From: Saksenaea vasiformis B4078
Taxonomy: Eukaryota > Mucoromycota > Mucoromycetes > Mucorales > Saksenaeaceae
NCBI GenBank assembly: GCA_000697055.1
Contig: JNDT01001931.1
Span: 124,001-188,000 of the forward strand
DNA length: 64,000 nt
Reading direction: 5' to 3'
This document shows positions 34,100-48,830 of this stretch, in pieces; within the stretch, counting starts at the first letter, position 1, and each line of letters opens with the position of its first letter. The position numbers and the translations under genes were made by a program. The notes under the pieces are model-generated. The model worked only from the letters and a program-made list of their open reading frames with translations, was not told where the DNA came from and ran no database searches.

Positions 34100-37001
34100 T
34101 TACATCTTATCGTAGTACTTGTCGAGTCCAGGTACGTCTTCTACAAGAGCCTTTCTCTTACGGACTTCGCGAACGATTTTGTACACTAGGTAGACAATGG
34201 TTAAGTACAAATATAAAAAATAAAGAAGGTTTCTCTTACCCTGGTTTCCGGGTTCAGTTGGGTTGCCTGACATCTGTTCCCAGTGGTCAAAGACTGCTTG
34301 AGGGAAGGCCTGACCACCAGTGGCTGCGCGAAGATCACCCGTAAAGCCGAAGGACTCGTTGACGGGCATGTACGCCTTGACGTTTATCATAGGAGTACCG
34401 ATACGTTGTTCTTCGGAGATGACGGTACCACGACGTTTGTTGAGGACGTTGTAGATACCACCAATGGCATCCTGGGGACACTGAATTTCCACAAGGTAGA
34501 TGGGTTCCTGAATAGTTGGGCCTGCAGTTAGTACCGAGGCGTAGATGACACGACGTGCTGTGGGAATAATTTGACCGCCACCACGATGGATAGCGTCTGC
34601 ATGGAGTGTGACATCAAGAATGTTGAAGCGACAGCCACGCAGGTTTTCTTCGCACAGAGGGCCTTCCTTGGTTGCCCACTGGAAGGCAGCGACGCAAGAG
34701 TCTTTGATTTCATTGAGGTACTGTACTGCCTTGGTCATGTCGACCAACAAGTTGGCACCTGTTGTGTCGGGACCGAAACACCAAATCTTACGTGCCTCAC
34801 CCACATCCCAACCATAGTTTTCGGCCATGACACGGGCACGGCTCTTGAAATCGTCCTTTGATCCCACCTTTCCGTCATCGATGGCGTTGGCCAGTTCAGG
34901 GTCAATGGTATCTGCACGCATGTGGATGCGGTTGTGTTTGTTGGGTGACTTGGACAAGCACTCAATCTGCGATTCGGTTGTCACCGTCTCACGGTACTGC
35001 ACCACAGGCTGACCTTGTTTGAGTGGCACCTGGGCATGGTCCTCCTCCAGATCTTTCAGACAAATTTCCAGATGCAGCTCACCCGCACCAGCAACGATAT
35101 GCTCACCCGAGTCGGAGGTGAAGGTTTGCACACAAGGGTCCGATTTGGCCAGACGTTTGAGACCTTCGACCAACTTGGGCAAGTCGTTGGCATTCTTGAC
35201 CTCGACGGCAACTCGGACAACAGGTGAAACAGAGAATTTCATGACTTTCATGTTATGTGCAACCTCGGAGGTGGTGATGGTACCCGACTTGACCAGGAAC
35301 TGGTCGACGCCAACGAGTCCAACAATGTTACCGGCCGGACAATCATCGATGGCTTCGATGTAACGACCCATCATGAGGACAGTACGTTGGATGGACTTGA
35401 TGGACAAGTCGGTCTTCAAGCCAGGTTGGTAGTTAGGACCAAGGATGCGCACCTTCAGACCAGCTCGGACTGTACCGGAGAAGACACGACCAAAGGCATA
35501 GAAACGACCCTTATCGGAGGTTGGCACCATCTTGGAAACATACAACATCAAGGGAGCGTTGGGGTCACAGTTGCGGATACCAACAGCACACTCATCATCA
35601 GCAGGACCTTCGTACAAGTTGGGCACACGGTAGGCCTGCGCCGTGACGGGTGAAGGAAGATGAATACAGATCATCTCAAGCAAAGCATCACCACAAGGCA
35701 AGAACTTGCGCATAACCACCTTGAGCAGCTGCTTGCCTTCAAGTTCTTTTTCGTCTGACTTGAGAGAGATGTCCAACTTCTCAAGCAAGGTGGCGACTTC
35801 GTCCTTCTTGAAGTTCATGACGGAGTGGAAGATCTTGTAAATAGGGTCAAGGACGAACATGTTGAAAGCACGTTCAAGTTGGTTGCCGTCGGCATCCTGT
35901 CCCTTGGTTGTCCACTTCTTAGTCTTGGGGTTGAAGTAGTTCTCGCCCCACAATCGGGCCATCATCTTGGTCTTGTCAACACCAAACTTCTTCGAGTATC
36001 GGACAGCAAACTGACGGAGGGTAAAACCCCAACCGTGAAGACCAGAGCCAAAAGCAACCGTACCACGGTCAGGGTACACCTGGACATCACCAAGGGCTTC
36101 GTCAGGATATGTTGAGATGATGACGTTGACGGATTCAATGGTACGAGAAAACGACTAAGAAAAAAAAATTTTTTTTTGTTTAGCTTCTGCATACGTATAA
36201 AAAAAATTCTTCCCAACTTACGTTATATAGTTCTTCCTTCTCTAACTGCAGTTCTAACAGCGCACGATCAACCTTGTTGATGACAACAATGGGCTTAATA
36301 CGTTCGGCTAAGGCTTGGCGCAATACGGTTTCCGTCTGGACACAGACACCTTCAATACAGTCGACGACCACCAGGGCACCGTCGGTGACACGCAGGGCAG
36401 CAGTGACTTCAGATGAGAAATCGACGTGACCAGGAGAGTCAATCAAATTGATCAGGAAAGAATGGCCTATGATACAAAAATTGAATAAGCACTGTTGAAC
36501 CAGTATCTTCCTGCTGCGGCTTCACCTTGTGTCTTCTGATGTTTGATTTCTTGGACATCATCAGGATTTTCCAGTGCAAAGTACATGGAAATGGCAGTTG
36601 ACTTGATGGTAATACCACGATCTTGTTCATCTTGGCGGGTATCTGTAAAGCGCATATCTCCTGCGCGACCTGCAGAGATAATACCAGCTTTGGAGACCAA
36701 TGAGTCCGTCAGCGTAGACTTTCCGTGGTCTACGTGAGCAATGACAGACATATTACGAACATTTGTTGTTCGGTCCTAATATAATCGCGTGACAAATAGG
36801 GAGAGGTCAGTTTCACACGCTTTTCTTTTTCTCTTTTCTTTTTTCCTTACCATCAGCTCTCGGATTTCATCGATCGTAAAGTTCTATAGAAGACCAGTTA
36901 GTTTACGTGTTTTAGGATGAAGTTATGAATTGACTTACCACTAGCGGCGCGTAAAGATAAAAAAGGATAAGGAAGAGCGATTGATCGCCCGACAGAGGCA
37001 T
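34100..37001 (-). CDS. EFT1: Translation elongation factor 2
   Basis: GTPase that translocates the ribosome. Exons 36939-37001, 36851-36883, 36526-36775, 36222-36466, 34240-36154 and 34100-34185 give 863 residues. G motifs are intact: [12 protein letters not shown] (G1), the DRGITIKST switch, DSPGHVDF (G3) and NKVDR (G4). The diphthamide loop [12 protein letters not shown] is complete, with the modified His near residue 720. The C-terminus is [11 protein letters not shown]. From [11 protein letters not shown] onward the protein matches the usual 842-843 residue EF-2. The only ATG joined in frame lies 63 nt upstream of that block and adds a hydrophobic 21-residue segment in place of the usual Met-Val; this start is uncertain. 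The last intron (54 nt) has no stop codon in frame. Confidence 0.95.
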
Positions 37002-38022
37002 GAACAAGCGACGGTGAATAAAAAATGAAGACCAATTTCATGCAATCCCCATTTTCATTGTAGATACGTTACCCATTGTTTAACTGCAATATCTTAAGTA
37101 CAAGTGGTTCTAAGGATAAACAGGTAAGAAAGAAAAACAAGAAAAGAAAATCCGTGTCAAAAATTTCTCTCTTCTTTTATATCCTGCATGCAAACCACAG
37201 TTCAAGGATAAGCAGTCCATGTTTGGATTCCTGTGTCACTCGGTCACGCATCGTTAACCCTTTAGCTTACTCTTCCTGTTAACCTGAACTGTTTATGGTG
37301 TTCCGATACATTTCCTTTCTAATTGTTTGCGTACACGTATAGTTCTTAAATGGTCAACTATTTGGTCGTATGGTTTGGCAACACTAGTTTTTTGTAGACT
37401 TCGTCACATGGCCCCTGTCCTTTATTACCCATTCTCACCTGACCTTTTTCGTTTTGTTCTTTCTATCCATTGCTCACACCGAAACCGTCATTAAGTATCG
37501 GAAGGCAGTACAAACATTCAGAAACCCATCCTGGATCTATTCATGTAACTGTACAATCAGCTGCTATTGTAAAAGTCTCTTTTTTCTATGACAGCTTGAA
37601 CGCGAGAAAAAAATAAGTTATGGTTCAGAGTCTTGTGACAAGGACTGGTGCTGCGCAACATTGAAGATGATTGAATGAATGAGAGTTTGTCTTGTCTAAC
37701 CAATCAGGGGTCCACTGTGCCTACCATAAAGTGTTTGTACAGCTCCCACCCGTGCCTGACGATCCCATTGAAGAATAAACATTTACAGTAAGAAACAAAC
37801 CTTTGGATGACATCGTTTACTTTTTTGACCTCGTTTTGTTTTTGTCTTGCTTCCTTCATCCCGTTCGTACGACCTCGACCCTTTCATGCAACTGAGTGAC
37901 AAAAAAGCAATAATTGAAAGTCCGTTATGGAAAACCAGGACGCTAAGCCATCGGGAAAGGGACCGAGACCATCAACCTCTTTTTTTGTTTTTTTGCTTCT
38001 TCCTCCCTCCCTCCCTTTTGCT
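37002..38022. other. Intergenic region between divergent EF-2 and JMJD6-like genes
   Basis: About 1 kb. T- and CT-rich stretches near 37980-38035 precede the JMJD6-like start. No separate gene, RNA or repeat copy seen. Confidence 0.45.
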
Positions 38023-39523
38023 ATGGTCTATTCTACAGTGAAAGAAGACCGAGAGTATAGAAAACGGTCCAGAGAAAAGTGCTACAAAGAGTCCAAGACA
38101 AGCCGTTGGGAGCGTAAAATTTGCAGAGCAAAAGTCAAGACCCGATCAGGTAAGGGGAAATTCAGGGCATCTTGTACATCATCACTCTGACATGAAAAAG
38201 AGATTGGATTGTATGACTGGAGCAAGTGGCGATTTTGTGAGCAGGATTACTGGATCCATTCGTTTGTCGACACTGTACCTCGAATCGATTACCGAAAAGT
38301 GCCAAAGGCAGAATTTGTCGAGAAATTCGAAAAAAAGAACATCCCGGTGGTCATTACACATGCAACTGATCACTGGCGAGCAAACAAGTATTGGAGTGAA
38401 GAGGTTTGGAAATAACAATATTATACCTAGTCAACTCATAAGTGTACAGTATTTTCTGAACAGATATGGATCACATCTTTTCAAAGTTGGTGAAGATGAC
38501 GACGACAACAACGTTTATTTAAAGATGAAGCATTTTCTGCATTACACAGCAACAGAAGCACAAAGAGACGATTCGCCTTTGTACATATTTGACAGCGGTT
38601 TCTACAAAAATCGAAGGAAATCAAAGTATAAAAGTAAACGCACCTCCTCTTCCGACGACGATGACAACAATGATGGCCAAGACAGCCGGAAGCGACATAA
38701 AGGAGACGACTCCAATCTTTCCCCTATTCAGCTATTGAACGATTATGAAGTCCCTAGTTATTTCTCGGATGATCTTTTCAGATTGACAGGCGAACGCCGA
38801 CGCCCACCCTATCGGTGGCTGGTCATGGGCGGCGCTCGGAGTGGCACAGGGTAGACAAAAGAAAAACGAAAAAGCTGGTTAGGTACTAACCTCAACCTAG
38901 CATCCACACGGATCCACTGGGTACATCGGCATGGAATGCGTTGCTGAAAGGACATAAACGGTGGTGTCTTTTTCCACCTGGGACACCTAAACATATCATC
39001 GACCCACCAATGAAACCGTATGATCATGAAGGCGTTTCATGGTTCTCCAAAGTCTTTCCGAAATTTCAAGTACGTGATGATCCGAACAGTCATGCTACGC
39101 TGGGCGAGAGATTGGGAATGGTTGAGGTGCTGCAACGGCCAGGCGAGACAATCTTCGTACCGGGTGGATGGGCACACGTCGTGATGAATTTAGGCAAGCC
39201 GACAGCATACTGACGACGCATGTAGCATTGACAGCATTTTTCGATTAGACATGACCATTGCGGTGACACAGAATTTCTGTTCGTTCACAAACATTGAATA
39301 CGTGTTTCTCTGTACGCGCCATAGTAGGCCGAAATTAGGCGCCAAGCTCAACCGTAAGATCCATGAATTAGCGCAAAAGGCGCCCAAGGTCTACGGTGAG
39401 ATTGCTGACAAACTGGACATGTTGAAATACGTACCTCAGATACCCCCAAGCAGTGACGAGTCCTCGTCGTCCTCAAGTTCTAGTTCGTCTTCCTCATCAT
39501 CCGAGGAAGACAACGACCTTTAA
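38023..39523 (+). CDS. JMJD6-like JmjC dioxygenase
   Basis: Nuclear Fe(II)/2-oxoglutarate-dependent oxygenase; animal JMJD6 hydroxylates lysines of splicing factors. Exons 38023-38149, 38450-38850 with 38201-38403 between, 38901-39193 and 39249-39523 give 432 residues (human 403). After a basic N-terminus the protein has DDSPLYIFDSGF, RRPPYRWLVMGGARSGTG and the iron-binding GIHTDPLGTSAWNAL (His-x-Asp), then GHKRWCLFP. The distal metal His is in VPGGWAHVVMNL. A poly-Ser/acidic tail resembles the human polySer domain. Two introns are unusual: 38404-38449 has a GTTTGG donor and 39194-39248 is a GC..AG intron. An upstream in-frame ATG at 37927 would add a hydrophobic stretch and is less likely. 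Confidence 0.88.
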
Positions 39524-40791
39524 AGAAGCTACATTTAAATGCCAAGTAAGAAGGTTTAATAAGATGCGGGATTCCTGTTTAGAAAAAGAGAATGACATTA
39601 CAAATATAAAGAGATTTAACAATTACAACATTTATTCATACATCTTCGTCCTAGCACCATTTTGCTTCTATGTTATCGTAATAATTGCTCTTGCCAAATA
39701 GCCCTTGGTCAGCTCATTTGATATGTGTCAACGCGACATCCACACGTAGTATGATTCATAGATAGCTACCTTTCTTCGAAACAGGGAGGACGTTTCAGCA
39801 CCTCTGCTGAAACCATGTTCAAGGACTGGTCCCTGAACTTCCAGTAGCGCAGTATATGGTTTTGAGGCCTCAGAAGCATAGGCTCCTTTAGAATGAACCA
39901 TAGTGAGAGGATAAAAACGTACTTGTACTTCTTGAACTCCTCATAACAGAGTCAGACACTTTAAACTGGAGATTGTCGAGCGAATGAATGCTTTTAGCGC
40001 AGTGGAGAATTGGGTGTTCACGTACGTGGAGTCCAAAAGTGGGTTAAGCGGTATGAGGAGCGTCCCGATAGTATCTTTGATGGTGGTGAAAAGGAAGGTA
40101 GTGGACGCATTCTGATTGAAGAACAAATAGAGATCATAGTTAACTTTATTGATGTCAATGTCCATGCTGTCGTCAGAAGGATCACTGCACTTTTCGTATT
40201 CTTATTACTTTTATATTTTTTAGGTGGTTGTGCAAGGTAAGGCTCCAAAAAGTGTGGGTCGGATTAGGTATCTATTTTGTATAAATATCCCTTCAAGTCA
40301 CTGAATAAGATATCAGGTTCTAACATCACGATCTTGTTCTAGTTATCTCGAGCCATCTCAAAAGGTTTTTCTGTTATTTCTCAAGCCGCCATTTATCGCT
40401 CTGCCTCCCGTTGATTATTTTCAGGAAACCACTGTCAACCAGAATCCATTGATTCTTTTCTTGTATTTTACCCTTCATCTTTATTTTTTTTATCTCTTAA
40501 TATCCTTTACCGACACTAAGTAAACTACAACGGTCTTGCTAGCAATCATATTCTATTTACACAGATCTCTTTGGACATTGTCAATACCGACAACAGCTTC
40601 CTTTTGTTTCTACAATCTTCACCGTTTACACAGCTTCGTCTTGCGAGAACCTTTCTGGAGAGGGTAGTATTCCGCTGGTGTCAATGTCTCTTTTCGACCA
40701 CTGCGTTTTCATTTTCTTTCGTTCGTCCTTATTTATACAACCTTGTGTCTCGAGGGAGTTATTACTTCGTCACGATCCATGGGCTTTATCC
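39524..40791. other. Gene-poor region with transposase remnant
   Basis: Downstream of the JMJD6-like gene. It holds a short perfect hairpin (39792-39813, GTTTCAGCA / TGCTGAAAC arms) and the transposase remnant at 39950-40195. A minus-strand frame near 40590-40790 (reading WSKRDIDTSGILPSPERF) may be a further decayed or downstream exon; not supported enough to call. Confidence 0.4.
39950..40195 (+). pseudogene. Transposase helix-turn-helix remnant
   Basis: The frame from about 39998 reads RSGELGVHVRGVQKWVKRYE, then RPDSIF, SGRILIEEQ and IVNFIDVNVHAVV. This recalls the N-terminal homeodomain-like HTH of Tc1/mariner-type transposases, including the 'SGRP..LTEE' linker. A TAG in frame at 39995 and a frame change to KLEIVERMNAFSA upstream show that it is broken. 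No catalytic DDE region follows. Assignment rests on motif resemblance only. Confidence 0.45.
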
Positions 40792-41375
40792 CTAGCACGG
40801 ACACTTGAGTCTCCGGAATTTTTGAGCCTCAACAGATGAAACCTGCTTAAAGAACGGAAGGTGTCGATCAGGTGGAGCATGCCCAATGCTCTCTCTCCTG
40901 TACCATAACATTTGGACATACCCGAGCTGATATCAGGTGTATCTTTATGTTTAGATGTGTTGCGATATAAGAGAGTAGCAGATGAGCTTCGTTGATAAAG
41001 AGACACGGTTGATCACCGAATTGAAGTCCATACTGGTGCTTGTGGTCCTGGAGAGCCTGAATCCATCTCTTTTTGTTTTCAAGACCATCATCCAGCTATT
41101 GATTGCTTGATTATTCACTTCATTTGGTGTGATTGTGATTACACCTCCTCTTCCATCTCCAACGCGAACTTGTAGCTTTAACACCTTTAGCATTTCCTAT
41201 GTGAACGTTAACGACAATAAATAAAATAAAAACATACGGCGAACTTTTCGTTTGCAAGCACACGACTCTCGATGCACTCGTGCACTTCTTTCAGCATAGT
41301 CCAACAATCTCTCTGGAAGGGATACATGGCTTTATGTGGCTCAAAGTTGGGGGCAAACAGGTGTACGTACTGCAT
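40792..41375 (-). CDS. Uncharacterised four-exon gene, 138 residues
   Basis: Not a family I recognise. Exons 41238-41375, 41143-41196, 40922-41095 and 40792-40842 join in phase 0 throughout and give 138 residues. No exon is longer than 174 nt, so no long frame shows it. Donors are GTATGT, GTAATC and GTATGT; acceptors are CATAG, AATAG and GCAG; a GTTAAC branch-like site lies in intron 1. The protein reads MQYVHLFAPNFEPHKAMYPF, then an acidic helix with KEVHECIESRVLANEKF, a Gly-rich VRVGDGRGG turn, KKRWIQALQDHKHQYGLQFG, and CLFINEAHLLLSYIATHLNI near the end. The C-terminus is basic with two cysteines (KCPC). It sits in repeat-rich DNA, so it may be a transposon-derived gene or a relic. Confidence 0.45.
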
Positions 41376-41530
41376 GTTAAAAGTTAATCGAAATTGTACT
41401 ATGGTGCGGTAAAGGAGACGATCGTTGACTTTCCCTTTTTTCTTCTGCTTTCTTTCTGTTCAGTCGCGGACGCATCTATTCTGCATCAAATGATAAAATG
41501 ATAAAATGATAGAATGACAAAGTCACGTCA

Positions 41531-41745
41531 TGACATCCACGGGTAAACTCCACATATGAGAGACCGGATATATAATGATCAAGGTGAAGGCCAATTACAT
41601 CACGCTGGTGGACTGGAAGTTCTCAAAATTATAATGCCATTAGAACTGTCCTATGACGTCCACAGGTATGTCTTGCAGATCGGAAGCCGGCTAATTAATG
41701 ATTAACATGAAGGCGGATTAAATCATGCTCCTGTGGTATGGCTAA
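41531..41745 (+). repeat. Diverged tandem duplication, period about 123 bp
   Basis: Both halves share, in order, TGACATCCACGGGTA / TGACGTCCACAGGTA, a GA-CGGA segment, TAATGATCAA / TAATGATTAA, TGAAGGC, and ATCACGCT-GTGG / ATCATGCT-GTGG. Confidence 0.6.
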
Positions 41746-43770
41746 CTGATAGTGAAATTCAAATACAGGGATTTAAGATACCAAAGATTCGAAACAGGAG
41801 CTAAAGAAAACTAATGTAAACAGTAGAGGCCTTTGTAATCGAAAATTCACTGGTAGATGCATTTGTGAAATCTTCTCTATGGTAAATCATGGAGAGTCTC
41901 ATAGCTGCTCTAGCTCAAGGAAGTTAAATAGGTCTTCTTCTCCAGTGAACTATCTTTCCGTGCACAGCTGCGAGCAAAGTATTCGTGTGATATCTTGCTG
42001 GGCTCCAGCGTTTCAAGCAAACTACAGAGGGGACTAGCGGAGGTAAAGAGGATAGTGATACTTAGTGCAAAGGAAAGATGCAGTTGGTGCTGTTCAAACT
42101 CTAGCTATAATAACGTCCAATATCGATCTGGAATGAATAACGTATCAAAACCTGGCTCTACCAGATTGCCGTGCGAAAACTGTGTCGAAGAAAATCGTTC
42201 GGTGGCCGTATCTGTGGCAGTAAGTTTTATTAAACCACCGACGTAGCTTCGTTATGAAAGAATATCGAGCATGCTTAAGCTGTGCGGAACCGTGCGTTCC
42301 CGGTGAGCGTCCAGGTCAGAACATATCAAAGCACTTGTTTACGATTGTTTCCCCAACGAAAATAGGGGAAAATATATCGTATTAAGGTTATAGCCAAGAG
42401 TGATCATATAATTATTTGTTAAGTCAGCCTGGCATTGGCATCAAATATCGCCGAGGAGAGACAATCTTGAACAATGTTACCCAAGAACCAAGACTAATAG
42501 GGAGGAACGGGTGTGTTAAAATTCATCAAGGCGGATTGATATCAGAGGATTTTAGTTATATCATAATACAATTTCATGAATAGGTGCAGAATCGTATTGA
42601 TTCGAAGATCGCGACCTATTCTAACTTCCAGGGCAGCTTGCTTCACCGCAAAGAGAGCAGTATCTCAATTGTTTCCTTCTCTGAATCGGTTGCAGTACTC
42701 TTCGGATTGGAACTCTGCCTGCTAGTGTTGCGGCTGGGAAATACGAGGTTGATCCTGATGGTATTAGAGGTGTTGCAACTAATTGGGGCAAAATGGGACG
42801 AAGTGCTGTGGCGGGCGCTATAATAGGTGGTGATGGTGATTGGACTGGGTATACGATTGGCATAGACCACAGTCGAGATGTTGGATGAGGGGCGTCAACG
42901 GCGCTCTCATGCTGCGTTCTGAGATATGATAATCGGCTGCGGGTAGCTTCTGTCAATATTACTCAGATGCGCTGCACCTGGGCTTGCTCCCACAGTCTAT
43001 GGCAAAACTGAATCATCTGAGGGTATTTGTAATATATATTTGCTCCGTCGGCGTATGTGATATTCCACGCTTGAAGAAACTTTCCCACCTGACAGCGGCA
43101 TGAACGACATTACTGCAAAATTGAGTCACCGGTCGGGAAAATAAGTCTTTCCTCCACAGTATGGATAGAAAGGATCGTAAGCTTGGTATTTTGTGGTTTT
43201 ATAAGGAATTCAAATCGTGCGCTGCTGCTGGTGATGGCGCCATTGGAGGATGGCCGTATCTCTCGCAATGTCTGAAAGTTGGGTGAATGCTGCGTGTTTG
43301 CGCATCACTCGTCATCTCTTTCAAAATACCCTTTCTAAATAAAACGACTGCGTCCTCTTAGAAATGTTTGTACTATCGTACGCCAGTGATCATTTCAATC
43401 AAACATATTCCTTAAAACACTGGTGGTTGCTTGGACTTTGCATATTTATTCGTCATATTCGAATCGGAAAACTATTTCATATATACAAAATTTCTGGACG
43501 TCCTCCATTCTATCTTTCCATCTGCAGCACGCGAAATGGGTGAGAAAGACGTGTAGTTCTTTCATTGTTCACCAAGCGCTATCCACATAGCTGTCTCAAT
43601 CGAACAGATACGCAGAGACACCCATCTGAAATCAGCGAAGGTACGGATGACAAAGTAACAGAGCAGCTGTGGGAAGAACATGAGACTGCAAACCCGGGTA
43701 AGAATGAAATGGAGGCATAATAATGTAACCGAGTCTGGATCGGATGACAATACGGCTTGGGGAAATTTTT

Positions 43771-43965
43771 CTCCGCTTAGAGAATCAGCTGGCAGAAACA
43801 ACAAATGCCACATTTCTCCGAGGAACCGAATTTGCTGGTTAAAACAGGACACATACAGATATTCCGGGCATACGTCAACATGTGAGGTACATACTTAAGC
43901 ATGGGCATTTAAAGGTGCTGAACCTTATTGATTCTTCCGATCCATTACCTGAACGGTTGAGATAG
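43771..43965 (+). pseudogene. Broken open frame of unknown origin
   Basis: Two segments in one frame are separated by a single TAA (43840-43842). The first reads LENQLAETTNATFLRGTEFAG; the second reads NRTHTDIPGIRQHVRYILKH, then GHLKVLNLIDSSDPLPERLR, before a TAG. Protein-like composition on both sides of the stop suggests a decayed coding sequence. I do not recognise the family. Confidence 0.3.
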
Positions 43966-45146
43966 ACGCAGCATGGCTTATGTATTAGCCGCTGTCCATT
44001 TTGGGAAATCCTGGTGCATGTACAGCCCTGCCCTTTCAAACCTCATCACCCACTTGTTGCTGCGTTCAAAGCAAAACCGTACGATGAAAGGATTGGATCA
44101 AACGAAATTGACATAAATTAGGCTGTTTGCTGTACGACGAGTAAATGTCTTCAAGCATTACCCCCTCTTTCATGCGACAAAGTTAAAGTTTAAAAACAGA
44201 AAGTTTCTCATGTATCACAGCATTGATTTTCGTCAGACGATTTTTTTTTCTTCCCGTCCATTGTAGAGACCAAGCCGCCAGGTCAAACAAAGAAAACTTA
44301 TCTGAACATGCGCAGCCATTGCGAGACGCTACATTTTAATATCGTCTCATTGCATTGAAATCAAAATCAGTTAGAATCAGTTGCCTTTTTTTTTTATTTT
44401 TATCTCAGACAGTGTCCGTCATCGCGTTTGTCGCATAATGTGATATCTCTCATGCTTCGCACTCTGTTTTCATAAAGGTACTGACACTGACACCTCATAC
44501 CATGTGGTGAAGCCAGAAGAGTGGTCGGTGCGTCTGACTTAAAAAGACACTCAGCGACGGAGGTTGTTCTAAGCGACAAGCCGATTTTTTGGCTGGTACT
44601 CGGGACTGCGCGATGTATATGACGCATGGTCCATAGCGTGCGTATGACATTGTGTATCATGCTTGTCAAGTAGTGCCAGCGGCTGTGCCACCTTCCACAC
44701 ACGTGGATTTAGATGTATGATTCACAACTTGGTCTCTGCATACTATACGATCGTTATAATCATCTTTGGATCGTTTATTTGCAGGGGATCAGTCGTTGAA
44801 ATGTCTAAATAGGCCGAGATATGCACGTGGCGTAAAGTGAGAAGGCATGCGTCCTTTGTTTCCCCTGCGACCCACGTCAAGGAAGCTCACGGGTTCACTG
44901 TACAACAGATCCTTGTACTGTTCCAGAACAAGTATACAATGCCGCAAAGCGATGCCAGGTCTTTCCATGCTTCAAGAGGACTTCCCCTCCCTCTTTCCCT
45001 CTCTGGGCCAAGACAACAAGTTTCTACATGGCCCTGCAAGAAACCTCCATTGTTGTTTGAATTTACCGTCCCGACTTGGAAAACCAACAACTAGGAAAGT
45101 ATCTCAACTCGAATTTATATTTCCTTCAACTGATCATTTGGACTGG

Positions 45147-48830
<3,684 letters not shown>

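Larger units (their letters stand above)
41376..45146. other. Gene-poor region with decayed repeats
   Basis: About 3.8 kb. Supported contents are an ATGATAAA-type mini-repeat (41489-41515), a diverged tandem duplication (41531-41745) and a broken open frame (43771-43965). On the minus strand near 42640-42690 is a Cys motif RYCSLCGEASCPGS followed by a stop, resembling the Cys-rich tails of mobile-element proteins. No intact gene found. The right end is the 3' flank of alpha-tubulin. Confidence 0.4.

Noticed and set aside
34283..36115. Several plus-strand frames across EF-2
   Set aside because: Antisense shadows of a strongly conserved gene.
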